Positions 52,622 to 61,274 of a stretch of 64,000 bases of DNA are shown here, in pieces (within the stretch, counting starts at the first letter, position 1; every line of letters begins with the position of its first letter). Source of the DNA: Bdellovibrio bacteriovorus (GTDB lineage: Bacteria > Bdellovibrionota > Bdellovibrionia > Bdellovibrionales > Bdellovibrionaceae); assembly GCF_001592735.1 (NCBI RefSeq), contig NZ_LUKE01000006.1:62001-126000 (forward strand), in the 5' to 3' direction. The notes beneath the pieces were generated by a model. The model was not told the DNA's origin. It saw only the letters and a program-made list of their open reading frames with translations, and searched no databases. Both the position numbers and the translations under genes were made by a program.

Positions 52622-53388
52622 TAAGAATACAGCACCGACCGCATTGAAAGACTTCCCATCGCATATCCTTGATAGGGATAGGTTAAAACGTCATCCTGGG
52701 TGGTGGCGCCCACCACATACAGAAGTGGCAGATAATGTTCCGCGGTCGGAACTGAAAGTTTTGCGATATCACCTAAGTCTGCATAGCCGGTGAGCGTTTT
52801 TTCATCGCGAGCTTCCAAAGCTTTTTTGATCTGTTGATCAAACTCTAACCCCCACGAATAAACGCCGTTAGGTTCTTTCCAATTGATGGCGCGTAGGTTG
52901 TGCACGATATTCCCAGAACCCAAAATCAAAACACCTTCTTCGCGCAAAGTGCGAAGCTTTCTGCCGGTTTCTAAATGTTCTTGCGGCGATTTTTTTGCAT
53001 CTAGGCTGAGCTGATATACAGGGATGTCAGCCTTCGGATACATGTGAACTAAGACGGACCACGTGCCGTGGTCTAAGCCCCATTTTTCACTTAAAATCGC
53101 GTCGCCCAAAAGTTCTTGAGTGCGTTTCGCCAGAGCAGGCGCCCCGGCTGCGGGATATTCAATATCGAAAAGAGATTTTGGGAATCCATAAAAATCATGA
53201 ATTGTCGGTGGTTGGGTATTTGCGAGCACTTGCGTGCCTTCGGTTTCCCAATGCGCAGACACGGCTAAAATAGCTTTTGGACGAGGAAGATCTTTTCCCA
53301 GTTTTTGGAAACTTTCCGTCACCGTATTTTGTTCTAAGGCATTCATCGGTGACCCATGGCCAACAAAAAGAGCAGGCATTTTAGACAT
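52621..53388 (-). CDS. LigB-type extradiol dioxygenase, YgiD/DOPA-dioxygenase-like
   Basis: 255 residues from the ATG at 53388 with GGAAGGGG upstream; an earlier in-frame start at 53502 would overlap the LysR gene and is rejected. Class III extradiol dioxygenase fold. The family's iron-binding His residues are in FVGHGSPMNAL, SAHWETEG and near-C-terminal AEHYLPLLYV. E. coli YgiD and plant DODA cleave L-DOPA; the substrate here is not known. Divergent from a LysR regulator that may control it. Confidence 0.9.
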   Translation of the reverse strand: MSKMPALFVGHGSPMNALEQNTVTESFQKLGKDLPRPKAILAVSAHWETEGTQVLANTQPPTIHDFYGFPKSLFDIEYPAAGAPALAKRTQELLGDAILSEKWGLDHGTWSVLVHMYPKADIPVYQLSLDAKKSPQEHLETGRKLRTLREEGVLILGSGNIVHNLRAINWKEPNGVYSWGLEFDQQIKKALEARDEKTLTGYADLGDIAKLSVPTAEHYLPLLYVVGATTQDDVLTYPYQGYAMGSLSMRSVLYS

Positions 53389-53470
53389 AAAGACCCCTTC
53401 CACTGTCATAAGTATGCCGTGGTTTTGATCGTTGCGAAAGATAACAAAGACAGGATACACTGTTTTATAT

Positions 53471-54367
53471 ATGGAACAATTTGATCTTAACCAAATTCGC
53501 AATTATGTCCGATTAGTTCAAGCTGGCAGCTTTACTAAAGCCGCGGAAATTTTAAAGCAGCCCAAGTCGCGCGTCAGTCGGCATTTGGCCGCTTTAGAAA
53601 AAGAATTGGGATTGCAGCTGGTGTATCGCACCACCAGACAGTTTCAGCTCACAGAGGTGGGACGCGTTTTTTACGAAAGAGCCCGCGGTTTGGTCGAAGG
53701 CCTTGAAGCCCTGTCTTCGGAAGTGGTGGAAAACACCAGTGAGGTTTCAGGTTTGATTAAAATCACGGCGGCCGATGATGTGGGCGTTCGCCAATTGCCA
53801 GCGGTGTTGGATGAGTTTTCAAAACTTTATCCGCAAGTCCGCTTTGAACTTTTGCTTTCACAGAGCTATGTGGACTTGGTGAAAGAATCCGTGGACGTGG
53901 CTATTCGCATTGGCGCGCTTAAAGACAGCAGTTTGCGGGTTCGTCGCATTGGAACAGTGAAAAGCATTTTTGTGGCAACGCCCGGTTTGCTTGAGCGCTA
54001 TCGACAGTGGGAAGATTTAAACAGTTTAGAATCTTTGCCATTTATAGGAATGACCAGTTATCCAAAGATTGAATTCTGGCGCAGCGGGGATTCCAAAAAA
54101 TTTTCGATCAGACCTAAGATGGCCTTCATGGCGAACAACCCAAGTTTTCAGGTGCAGATGGCGCTTCTGGGAAAAGGTGTCGCGTTCGTACCTGAATTTT
54201 TATGTCAGGAACATATTCAGTCGGGTCGGTTGGTGCATATTCATAAGAACATGCGTGGCAATGAAGTTCCGATAAGTCTTGTGATGCCTGAACAAAAAGA
54301 AGTTTCTCTCAAGGTAAAAAAATTCACCGAATTTGCGAGTAAGAAATTAAAGGATCTGTATTCCTAA
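53471..54367 (+). CDS. LysR-family transcriptional regulator
   Basis: 298 residues from the ATG at 53471; the frame is open from 53432, but the canonical helix-turn-helix (FDLNQIRNYVRLVQAGSFTKAAEIL) begins right after this Met. No clear ribosome-binding site precedes it, so it may have a very short leader. The effector domain starts at ~residue 90. It shares an 82-bp divergent region with the extradiol dioxygenase gene, the common LysR arrangement with a target. Confidence 0.9.
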   Translation: MEQFDLNQIRNYVRLVQAGSFTKAAEILKQPKSRVSRHLAALEKELGLQLVYRTTRQFQLTEVGRVFYERARGLVEGLEALSSEVVENTSEVSGLIKITAADDVGVRQLPAVLDEFSKLYPQVRFELLLSQSYVDLVKESVDVAIRIGALKDSSLRVRRIGTVKSIFVATPGLLERYRQWEDLNSLESLPFIGMTSYPKIEFWRSGDSKKFSIRPKMAFMANNPSFQVQMALLGKGVAFVPEFLCQEHIQSGRLVHIHKNMRGNEVPISLVMPEQKEVSLKVKKFTEFASKKLKDLYS

Positions 54368-54910
54368 TTATTTAAGTATGTCTAAAAGCATTTTGTAAAT
54401 GCCGGAATAATCGTGGCGGAAGAGATTTGAAAGAGTCCATCCCCACATTGTTCCAAAGACGACCATGCCGAAAAGTTTCGGCCAGCCTTCAGCTGTCATG
54501 GGTTTAGATTTACGATTAAGTAGATCGTCGATGTGCCCGCGATCTTGCGCTTCTTTAAACTTGCGCGCTAAGCCTTGAGCGAGAACAATTCGTTGGGACA
54601 TTTCCAGTTTATAAAAATGAACACCCACCAGCATTTCGCTGGAGGTGATGTTTTCTAAACGAGTCACGATTCCGTAACACGCCATCTGGCGCGAACCGGG
54701 AGGCGTGAATTGGATTTTAATGACTTCGCCTAAAAGCGGGCACAGATCTTCCGGAGCGGTGAAGGCTAGTCCAGTCAAAGAGACATTTTTAATCTCCGTG
54801 CCTTCCTCCCACGGTGTTTGTTTGGGCCCGGCAACACGCACTAAGCTGTCGTCTTCCGTATTCAGAATATATCGAGGTGATCTACCGTGATAGCGAGCTA
54901 GACTGGTCAT
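54368..54910 (-). CDS. PilZ-domain protein with C-terminal membrane segment
   Basis: 180 residues from the ATG at 54910 (GAGAAG upstream); an in-frame GTG at 54940 is possible. A PilZ-like beta-barrel is indicated by KNVSLTGLAF, which matches the D/NxSxxG c-di-GMP motif, around residues 45-54. The partner RxxxR motif may be ARYHGRSPR at the N terminus, although it is not perfect. A C-terminal segment (FGMVVFGTMWGWTLSNLF) could anchor it in the membrane. Likely c-di-GMP receptor; converges with the LysR gene, stop codons touching. Confidence 0.7.
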   Translation of the reverse strand: MTSLARYHGRSPRYILNTEDDSLVRVAGPKQTPWEEGTEIKNVSLTGLAFTAPEDLCPLLGEVIKIQFTPPGSRQMACYGIVTRLENITSSEMLVGVHFYKLEMSQRIVLAQGLARKFKEAQDRGHIDDLLNRKSKPMTAEGWPKLFGMVVFGTMWGWTLSNLFRHDYSGIYKMLLDILK

Positions 54911-55092
54911 GATATTCTTCTCGGATTTTTTACAAGTCACCTGAAGGTGGAAAAGACCTTGGTCTCACTTTGGGACACAAAAACCAGAGGTCAAGACAAG
55001 ATTGCGTTATGCCAAGAACCAGGGCCAAAGTTTTTGCAATCCGCCGAGTTTAAGAAGGCTTTGCCATAGGAATGCGTTTATTGTGAAATAAA

Positions 55093-55111
55093 GACTCCTT
55101 AAGGAGGAGTC
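55093..55111 (+). promoter_or_regulatory. Hairpin covering the ppk ribosome-binding site
   Basis: GACTCCT (55093-55099) is the exact complement of AGGAGTC (55105-55111), loop TAAGG. The second arm and loop contain the AGGAGG that serves the TTG start at 55113, so the folded mRNA would limit ribosome access. Confidence 0.5.
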
Positions 55112-55112
55112 C

Positions 55113-57281
55113 TTGAATTCAGTCAAAGCGACCGCACCCAAACGCACTTCAAAAAAGAAGTCTACGCGGGCCCGTAAGGTCCAAGAACATCCTTTGTCTT
55201 CTGAAAGCCTTTTTACCAATCGGGAGATTGGGTGGCTTAATTTTAATCGCCGGGTTTTGGCGGAGGCTGAAGATGCGCGCAATCCGCTTTTGGAACGAGT
55301 TCGCTTTTTAAGCATTTCAGGTTCTAATCTAGACGAATTTTTTATGAAGCGCGTGGGGGGACTTAAGCGCCATGTGGCCTATGGAGTTTCCCCCAAATCC
55401 GCGGATGGGAAAACGCCATTATTTCAGTTAAACGAAATCCGTCAGCTGGTAAATCCCATGTTAAAAGACCAGGCGAATTGTTATCTTAAAAATTTAAAAC
55501 CTTCTTTAGAAAAAGAAGGAGTTTTTTTACTTTCTTGGGCAGAATTGTCAGATAAAGAAAAAGACTCGGTAAAAAAATACTACAACCGCAATGTCTTTCC
55601 AGTGCTAACGCCCTTGTCCGTGGATCCGGGACATCCGTTCCCGTTTATTTCAAATCTTTCAATCTCTTTAGGGGTGACGCTAAAACACCCTAATAGTGAA
55701 GAAAAACTTTTTGCGCGCGTAAAAGTTCCTAAGGTTTTAGCTCCATGGATTTGTGTTGATCCTGAACAAACAGCCTTGCGCTTTATTAGTTTGTTAGAGG
55801 TGATTAAAGAAAATTTGTCGGATCTTTTTCCATCGATGCAAGTCTTAGGGGTGATGCCTTTCCGTTTGACCCGCAATGCAGATTCCGATCAAGACCAAGA
55901 AGATGCCGAAGATTTATTAGAGGCGATCGAAGAAGAGCTTCGGCAGCGTCGCTTTGCCGAAGTCGTGCGCTTAGAGCATGGCCCTAAGCCGGATCCTTGG
56001 ATGCTTAAGTTCTTAATGGAAGAGCTTGAAATCACCGAAGAGGATGTTTACGAGCTTCCGGCGATGATGGATTTTACCGATCTTGGCTTTATCGCGGATG
56101 TGAATTTACCTAAACTCAAATTTGAACCGTACACGCCCGTGGTCTCACCGGCCTTTGCCGAAGATGGTGTCGGTATTTTTAATGCCATTAAGCTTGCGGA
56201 TCAGTTGATCCATAATCCGTATGAAAGTTTTGCCGCCTCGGTTGAGAAATTTATTCGCACGGCCTCGGAAGATCCTAAAGTCTTAGCCATTAAAATGACT
56301 TTGTATCGCACGGGGGACAACAGTCCCTTTATTCGCTCTTTGATTCGGGCCGCGGAACAAGGGAAGCAAGTGGTTTGTTTGGTGGAGCTTAAGGCGCGCT
56401 TTGATGAAGAACGAAATATTTATTGGGCCAGTGAACTTGAAAATGCGGGCGTGCATGTGGTGTACGGGGTGGTGGGGTTAAAGACTCATGCCAAAACCGC
56501 CTTAGTTGTGCGTCAAGAGCAAGAAGGCTTGCGCTGTTACGCGCACATCGGAACCGGAAACTATAATGTCGCGACCTCAAGATTTTATACGGATTTAGGA
56601 TTGCTTACGGCTAAAGAAGAAATCACGAGTGACGTGGTCGAGTTCTTTCATTACTTGACGGGAAGATCTTTAAAGACGAACTATCAAAACTTATTAGTGG
56701 CCCCCGTGAACATGATTTCTCGCTTTAAAACCATGGTTGAAAGAGAGGCCGAACATGCCCAGGCCGGTCGTCCTTCGCAAATTATAGCGAAATTTAATAA
56801 CTTTGAAGAAAACGACATTGCCGTAGCTCTTTATGCTGCCTCACAAAAAGGGGTGGATGTTGATATGATCGTGCGTGGGTTTTGTTGTTTAAAGCCCGGT
56901 GTTCCGGGGATGAGTGACCGCATCCGTGTGCGTTCGATCATTGGTCGTTTCTTAGAGCATTCACGCCTTTTTTACTTTCGCAATGGTGCCAAAGACCCGG
57001 TGGACGGAGAGTTTTATATCGGCTCTGCGGATTGGATGTACCGCAATCTTCATGCACGCGTGGAAGCCATCGTTCCGATCTTGGATCGCAATTTAAAGGA
57101 AAAGTGCTGGGAAATCTTGCAACTGTTCTTAAAGGAAAAGCGCCAGGCTTGGATGATGAATTCCGACGGCAGTTACAATCGCGAAGAATCAAATGATATT
57201 GGTATTCATCAAACAATGATGCAAATGGCGAAATCTCGGGTTAGCCTTGTGGAAGAACCACATCAAGAAGGGGAACACTGA
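55113..57281 (+). CDS. ppk1: Polyphosphate kinase 1
   Basis: 722 residues from a TTG, chosen because AAGGAGG lies 5 bp upstream. Makes polyphosphate reversibly from ATP. Features of PPK1: N-terminal NREIGWLNFNRRVL, catalytic-core GLKTHAKTALVV with the phosphorylated histidine His459 (E. coli His435), HIGTGNYN, and His616 in LEHSRLFYF (E. coli His592). A ~30-residue Lys/Arg/Thr-rich N-terminal extension precedes the fold. The gene leads a unit with a SixA-like phosphatase 3 bp later, and faces a Ppx/GppA gene: synthesis and breakdown side by side. Confidence 0.96.
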   Translation: MNSVKATAPKRTSKKKSTRARKVQEHPLSSESLFTNREIGWLNFNRRVLAEAEDARNPLLERVRFLSISGSNLDEFFMKRVGGLKRHVAYGVSPKSADGKTPLFQLNEIRQLVNPMLKDQANCYLKNLKPSLEKEGVFLLSWAELSDKEKDSVKKYYNRNVFPVLTPLSVDPGHPFPFISNLSISLGVTLKHPNSEEKLFARVKVPKVLAPWICVDPEQTALRFISLLEVIKENLSDLFPSMQVLGVMPFRLTRNADSDQDQEDAEDLLEAIEEELRQRRFAEVVRLEHGPKPDPWMLKFLMEELEITEEDVYELPAMMDFTDLGFIADVNLPKLKFEPYTPVVSPAFAEDGVGIFNAIKLADQLIHNPYESFAASVEKFIRTASEDPKVLAIKMTLYRTGDNSPFIRSLIRAAEQGKQVVCLVELKARFDEERNIYWASELENAGVHVVYGVVGLKTHAKTALVVRQEQEGLRCYAHIGTGNYNVATSRFYTDLGLLTAKEEITSDVVEFFHYLTGRSLKTNYQNLLVAPVNMISRFKTMVEREAEHAQAGRPSQIIAKFNNFEENDIAVALYAASQKGVDVDMIVRGFCCLKPGVPGMSDRIRVRSIIGRFLEHSRLFYFRNGAKDPVDGEFYIGSADWMYRNLHARVEAIVPILDRNLKEKCWEILQLFLKEKRQAWMMNSDGSYNREESNDIGIHQTMMQMAKSRVSLVEEPHQEGEH

Positions 57282-57284
57282 TCC

Positions 57285-57791
57285 GTGGAACTGATCATCA
57301 TTCGTCACGCCGTCGCGGAAGAACGTGAAGATTTCAAAAAAAAGGGCCTTGAAGACAATCTTCGCCCGTTGACCTTAAAAGGTCGTAAAAAAATGCAGAA
57401 GGTCTGTGTTTATTTGCGCGATTTTGTCGAAGAATTGGATGTGATCGTCACCAGTCCTTTGGTTAGAGCCCGGCAGACGGCCGAAATCATTTCGCAAATT
57501 TATTATGACACCAAGGTGATTGAGACACCGGAGCTTGTTCCCCAAAGCCCGCCGCAGGCTTTTCTAAAATGGTTGCGTGTGCAGGGGCGTAACTATCGCC
57601 GCGTGGCCGTGGTGGGGCATGAGCCGCATATCAGCAGTTTTGCTAGCTATATGCTTTCCGGAAAGTTAGAAAGCTTTATTGATTTCAAAAAAAGTGGTGT
57701 GATCGGTCTTGAGCTGGAATCTTTCGCGCAGGCCGAAGCAGGCAGTGCGCAGTTGATGTACTATCTTCCACCTAAATTTATCGTTGATTAG
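57285..57791 (+). CDS. SixA-like histidine phosphatase
   Basis: 168 residues from a GTG 3 bp after the ppk1 stop. Histidine-phosphatase superfamily, SixA type: catalytic RHAVA at the N terminus (residues 7-11), the second Arg in SPLVRARQTAEI and the His in VGHEPHIS. SixA dephosphorylates phosphohistidine in phosphotransfer proteins. Its 3' end overlaps the convergent ppx gene by 14 bp. Close linkage with ppk1 is common in many bacteria, although its substrate in that setting is uncertain. Confidence 0.9.
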   Translation: MELIIIRHAVAEEREDFKKKGLEDNLRPLTLKGRKKMQKVCVYLRDFVEELDVIVTSPLVRARQTAEIISQIYYDTKVIETPELVPQSPPQAFLKWLRVQGRNYRRVAVVGHEPHISSFASYMLSGKLESFIDFKKSGVIGLELESFAQAEAGSAQLMYYLPPKFIVD

Positions 57792-58701
57792 AAATCATTG
57801 AATACACCAAACCATCGCGCAATCCGACGCTAGGGATAAGAATCTTTTCCGTTTCTGACTGGCGCATGATGGTTTGTACTAAGACCGCCGCTGGCACGAT
57901 CACGTCGGCGCGATCGGGGCGCATATTTAGTTTTTCAATACGATCTTTGATTTTAACGGGTCGGAGGCGATCGATGATTTCCGTTAACTCGGCCAAAGTT
58001 AAAAAAGTGTGCGGGCTTTTTTGTAAAAGCTGAACTTTTAATTTTCCTAAGGCCTCAAGATTTCCGCCGGTACCGATCGCAAAATCCACCGTGTCGTGAT
58101 CACTGTTTTGATAAATATGAGGACCTAAATCTTTGAGGAACTCACCCATTAAAATATTCAGGTGGGATTCGTTGAGATTGCGTTTTGCCAAGGTTTCAAG
58201 CATTCGGACCGTTCCCATGGGGAAAGACTTGGTGGCGATCATCTTGTTGCCTTCCGAAAAAGTGACCTCCACACTGCCACCACCCACATCAATCAACATC
58301 GTTTTGCGATTGTCGAGTTCCAGCTCCCGAGTGACGGCCAGGTGAATCAAGCGTCCTTCCTCGGTGCCGTCAATAATTTCGATGTCGATGCCCGAGCTCT
58401 TTTTAATCTCTTTTACAAACTGATCGCGGTTTTTGGCCTCGCGGCAAGCACTGGTGGCTACCGCGCGGCAGACAGGCACATTGAACTCTTTGTTTGTTTG
58501 GGAGTAACGATGAAAGGTGGCTTTTGCGAATTCTATTGATTCCGCGGTGATCACGCCTTGCATGAAAACGTCGTGCCCCAGGCGGACGGCCGCTCGGTAG
58601 CGCTTGATGACTTCGATTTTTTTGGTCTCTGGATGGATATCGGCAATCATCATGCGGATGGCATTGGATCCGATATCAATCGCCGATACACGACGAGCCA
58701 T
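57778..58701 (-). CDS. Ppx/GppA family phosphatase
   Basis: 307 residues from the ATG at 58701 (AGGGAG upstream). ASKHA-fold hydrolase that trims polyphosphate or hydrolyses pppGpp to ppGpp. Phosphate-binding loops are AIDIGSNAIRMMIAD at the N terminus and IDVGGGSVEV (~140). It lacks the C-terminal HD-like domain, giving the short form seen in many non-enterobacterial species; such short proteins cannot be assigned to Ppx or GppA by sequence alone. Divergent from the porin gene, 47-bp gap. Confidence 0.92.
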   Translation of the reverse strand: MARRVSAIDIGSNAIRMMIADIHPETKKIEVIKRYRAAVRLGHDVFMQGVITAESIEFAKATFHRYSQTNKEFNVPVCRAVATSACREAKNRDQFVKEIKKSSGIDIEIIDGTEEGRLIHLAVTRELELDNRKTMLIDVGGGSVEVTFSEGNKMIATKSFPMGTVRMLETLAKRNLNESHLNILMGEFLKDLGPHIYQNSDHDTVDFAIGTGGNLEALGKLKVQLLQKSPHTFLTLAELTEIIDRLRPVKIKDRIEKLNMRPDRADVIVPAAVLVQTIMRQSETEKILIPSVGLRDGLVYSMISNQR

Positions 58702-58748
58702 TAAATCTCCCTTTGGCAACAGTATATAAAAATGGCAGCATGAGGGAC

Positions 58749-59801
58749 ATGAAAAAACACAGTCTGTTCATTTTATTTTGTATCTTAGTGGGATCTTCCG
58801 CTCACGCTTTGTCAGAAATTGAAATCGGTGGTGAGCTGGACGCAAATTTTACTTTATGGAATCTCCCGACGGGGCAGCGCGGGGACTCGGCCTTTGAAAT
58901 GCCATCCCTGTTTTTGGATTTAGATGCGCCCTTGAAAGATGACAATCTTTTGGTTTTCCGTCTTGAGGGCTCTGAAGAACAAAAGACAACAAATGAGCGT
59001 TTCACGGTCAAAATGCGTGAGGCCTACTTGGATCTGGTCAGTATTTTTCAAGGAATGCATGCCCTTCGCCTGGGGTTGATCCCTCAAGTTTGGCAGGAAG
59101 CGCAGTATGAATCCTATTCGTATCGATTTTTGGGGCGTGAAGCTTGGTCCATCACGGAAAAATGGAATTACCTGAGTCCTTCAGATTTAGGGGTTTCTTT
59201 TATGTCGCAAATGCCGGCGGATTTAGGGGAATACGCGATCACTTTGGCCAATGGCGAAGGTGTTAAAGAAAAAGAACAAGGCCCCCATAAAGAGGTGTCC
59301 TTGTTTGGGCGATTTGTCTTTAATGAAAACTGGGGTTTGAACCTGGGGTATGTCCGTGGAAATTATGAAAAGTATGGCGAGGATGAAGGTTTAAAAGAGC
59401 GTGTTCAGGCTTTGATTTCGTATCAATCTGAAAATGCGGGTGCGGGTTTAGAGCTTTTGTATGCTCAAGATGCGGCCGATGCGTTTGCGGATTACAACCT
59501 GGCAGAAGGTGTCGATCTTTCGGGTCTGGCGGGAAGTTCTGTCCGCGGACAAGGTGCCAGTCTGTTCACCACATTTAAAACGGGACCCTTGGCGGAATTG
59601 ATGTTGCGGTATGACTATTTAAATGCGGCGATAGGTGAATCTGGTAAAGATATGCAAACGGCTTTGATCTCTTTAAGCTACTTAGTTAGCTCAGATATCC
59701 GCATGGCCTTGATGACAGATTACACATGGTACGCGGCGGAGTATGGCCCTGGGGTCCGGGATCAATCTAAAATAGCCTTAGCGTCACAGGTTCTTTTTTA
59801 G
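58749..59801 (+). CDS. Predicted outer-membrane porin
   Basis: 350 residues from the ATG at 58749 (TGAGGGAC upstream). A signal peptide ends near AHA/L (~19). The mature sequence is a series of amphipathic strands with many aromatic residues and it ends with a terminal Phe (SQVLF), the BAM signal of outer-membrane barrels. Location between the polyphosphate genes and phoU suggests a phosphate/polyphosphate-selective porin, but no such motif can be pointed to. An inverted-repeat/Pho-box region follows. Confidence 0.78.
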   Translation: MKKHSLFILFCILVGSSAHALSEIEIGGELDANFTLWNLPTGQRGDSAFEMPSLFLDLDAPLKDDNLLVFRLEGSEEQKTTNERFTVKMREAYLDLVSIFQGMHALRLGLIPQVWQEAQYESYSYRFLGREAWSITEKWNYLSPSDLGVSFMSQMPADLGEYAITLANGEGVKEKEQGPHKEVSLFGRFVFNENWGLNLGYVRGNYEKYGEDEGLKERVQALISYQSENAGAGLELLYAQDAADAFADYNLAEGVDLSGLAGSSVRGQGASLFTTFKTGPLAELMLRYDYLNAAIGESGKDMQTALISLSYLVSSDIRMALMTDYTWYAAEYGPGVRDQSKIALASQVLF

Positions 59802-59815
59802 CATTCCCTTTTAAA

Positions 59816-59844
59816 CTGTTAGGATTCTGTTAGAATCCTAAGAG
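59816..59844 (+). promoter_or_regulatory. Pho-box-like direct repeat before phoU
   Basis: CTGTTAG occurs twice (59816-59822 and 59827-59833) with a 4-bp spacer GATT; a degenerate third copy CTAAGAG follows at 59838. The 7+4 pattern is that of PhoB boxes (CTGTCAT repeats). The same region also has a perfect 10-bp inverted repeat, TTAGGATTCT and AGAATCCTAA (59819-59841). Location is 68-96 bp before phoU. Confidence 0.55.
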
Positions 59845-59911
59845 ATGCCGTGTTAAGCGGTGTTTTTCTTTAATTAATAATTATAACAAGGCAAGCCCTG
59901 AGGATGAAACC

Positions 59912-60577
59912 ATGGAAAGAGCGATCGATAACCGCATTGAAGACTTAAAGAAAATGATTCTTCTTATGGGTGGTCACGTGGAGAAATCTTTGGCTCAAGC
60001 CATTGCGGCTCTTTTATCACGGGATCTTTCCGCCTTTGAACAAGTTCACGCGATTGAAAAGCTGATCAATGAAGATCACATCCGCGTGGATAATGCTTGT
60101 ATGAACATCCTGGCTAAACAGGGGCCTGTGGCTAAAGATCTTCGTTTGGTTTTGTCGGTGATTAAGATCAATAACGATCTTGAGCGCATGGGCGATCAGG
60201 CCGTGAATATATCTCACTCTGGTAAAGATTATTTGTCTCGTAAACCGATTCAAGCTCAGCTCAGCGACATTCAAAGAATGTCGGAAGTGGCGGGCAAGAT
60301 GGTGAAGGGTTCTTTAGACTGCTTCGTGCGTGAAGAGTGCGAACAGGCTAAAAAAATACTTTCGATGGATGACGAGTTGGACGCTTTGAAAAATAAAGTT
60401 TTCAAAGACGCGATCGCTCACATGAAGGCGCATTCCGACGATGTCGAAGCTTGTATGGATTTGATTTTAATTGCAAGAAATCTTGAGCGCTTGGGGGATC
60501 ACGCCACCAATATCGCGGAAGATGTGATCTTTGCCTTTACCGGCAAGGATGTTAGACACGGAGGAAAGTTTGGCTGA
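59912..60577 (+). CDS. phoU: Phosphate-signalling regulator PhoU
   Basis: 221 residues; two tandem three-helix bundles with the conserved metal-binding-type acidic motifs: ERMGDQAVNI (~90-99) and ERLGDHATNIAEDV (~191-204). PhoU links Pst transport status to the PhoR kinase and keeps the Pho regulon repressed at high phosphate. Full length. The phoB frame overlaps its end by 8 bp. No pst transporter genes are adjacent in this window. Confidence 0.95.
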   Translation: MERAIDNRIEDLKKMILLMGGHVEKSLAQAIAALLSRDLSAFEQVHAIEKLINEDHIRVDNACMNILAKQGPVAKDLRLVLSVIKINNDLERMGDQAVNISHSGKDYLSRKPIQAQLSDIQRMSEVAGKMVKGSLDCFVREECEQAKKILSMDDELDALKNKVFKDAIAHMKAHSDDVEACMDLILIARNLERLGDHATNIAEDVIFAFTGKDVRHGGKFG

Positions 60578-61274
60578 CAATTCAGTTCACGTATTGGTGG
60601 TTGAAGACGAACAGGAAATTCGCGAACTCATGGCTTTGCATCTTTTAAGACAAGGCTATAAAGTGACGGAGTGTCCTTCGGCGGAAGAGGCTATCAATGA
60701 ACTGAATCGCGACAGCGGTTACCAAGTCTTTGTCTTAGATTGGATGCTACCGGGAATGAGTGGCGTCGACATTATCGGAAAAATCAAAGCAAAAAATCCG
60801 GAAAGTTCTGTCTTGATGGTGACGGCCAAAACCGAGCCTCAAGACGTGGTCGAAGGTCTGGAGAAAGGGGCTGATGATTACATCGCGAAACCTTTTCATC
60901 CGTCGGTGTTTATTGCCCGAGTAAAGTCCCTTTTGCGTCGTGCGCAACATAAAAATTCGAAAGCTCCGGACGAATCAGAATACTCCATGGGCGGATTGCG
61001 TATGAACTTTAAAACATATGAAATCAGCTTTAAAAATGAACCTCTTCATTTAACCCCTTCGGAATTCAAACTTTTGGGCTCTTTGGTGCAAAACGAGGGT
61101 TGCGTTTTGACCCGTGAACAATTGATTGAAAATATCCAAGGTGAGGGGATCAATGTGGTCGGTCGGACGATTGACACGCATGTTTTTGGATTACGCAAGA
61201 AGTTAGGCGAGTGGGGAGATCGAATTGAGACTATCCGTGGAGTAGGATATCGGGTTAAAGTAGATCTCGCATGA
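60570..61274 (+). CDS. phoB: OmpR/PhoB-family response regulator (PhoB-like)
   Basis: 234 residues from the TTG at 60570, supported by GGAGG 5 bp upstream inside phoU; other upstream starts extend far into phoU. Receiver domain: VVEDEQEI acidic pair, phosphoacceptor Asp57 in VLDWMLPGMSG, Thr in VTAKTEP and Lys in IAKPF. The C-terminal winged helix (~140-230) has LTPSEFKLL and RTIDTHVFGLRKKLG recognition-helix text. Linked to phoU and phoR, so the PhoB assignment is supported by context. Confidence 0.93.
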   Translation: MADNSVHVLVVEDEQEIRELMALHLLRQGYKVTECPSAEEAINELNRDSGYQVFVLDWMLPGMSGVDIIGKIKAKNPESSVLMVTAKTEPQDVVEGLEKGADDYIAKPFHPSVFIARVKSLLRRAQHKNSKAPDESEYSMGGLRMNFKTYEISFKNEPLHLTPSEFKLLGSLVQNEGCVLTREQLIENIQGEGINVVGRTIDTHVFGLRKKLGEWGDRIETIRGVGYRVKVDLA

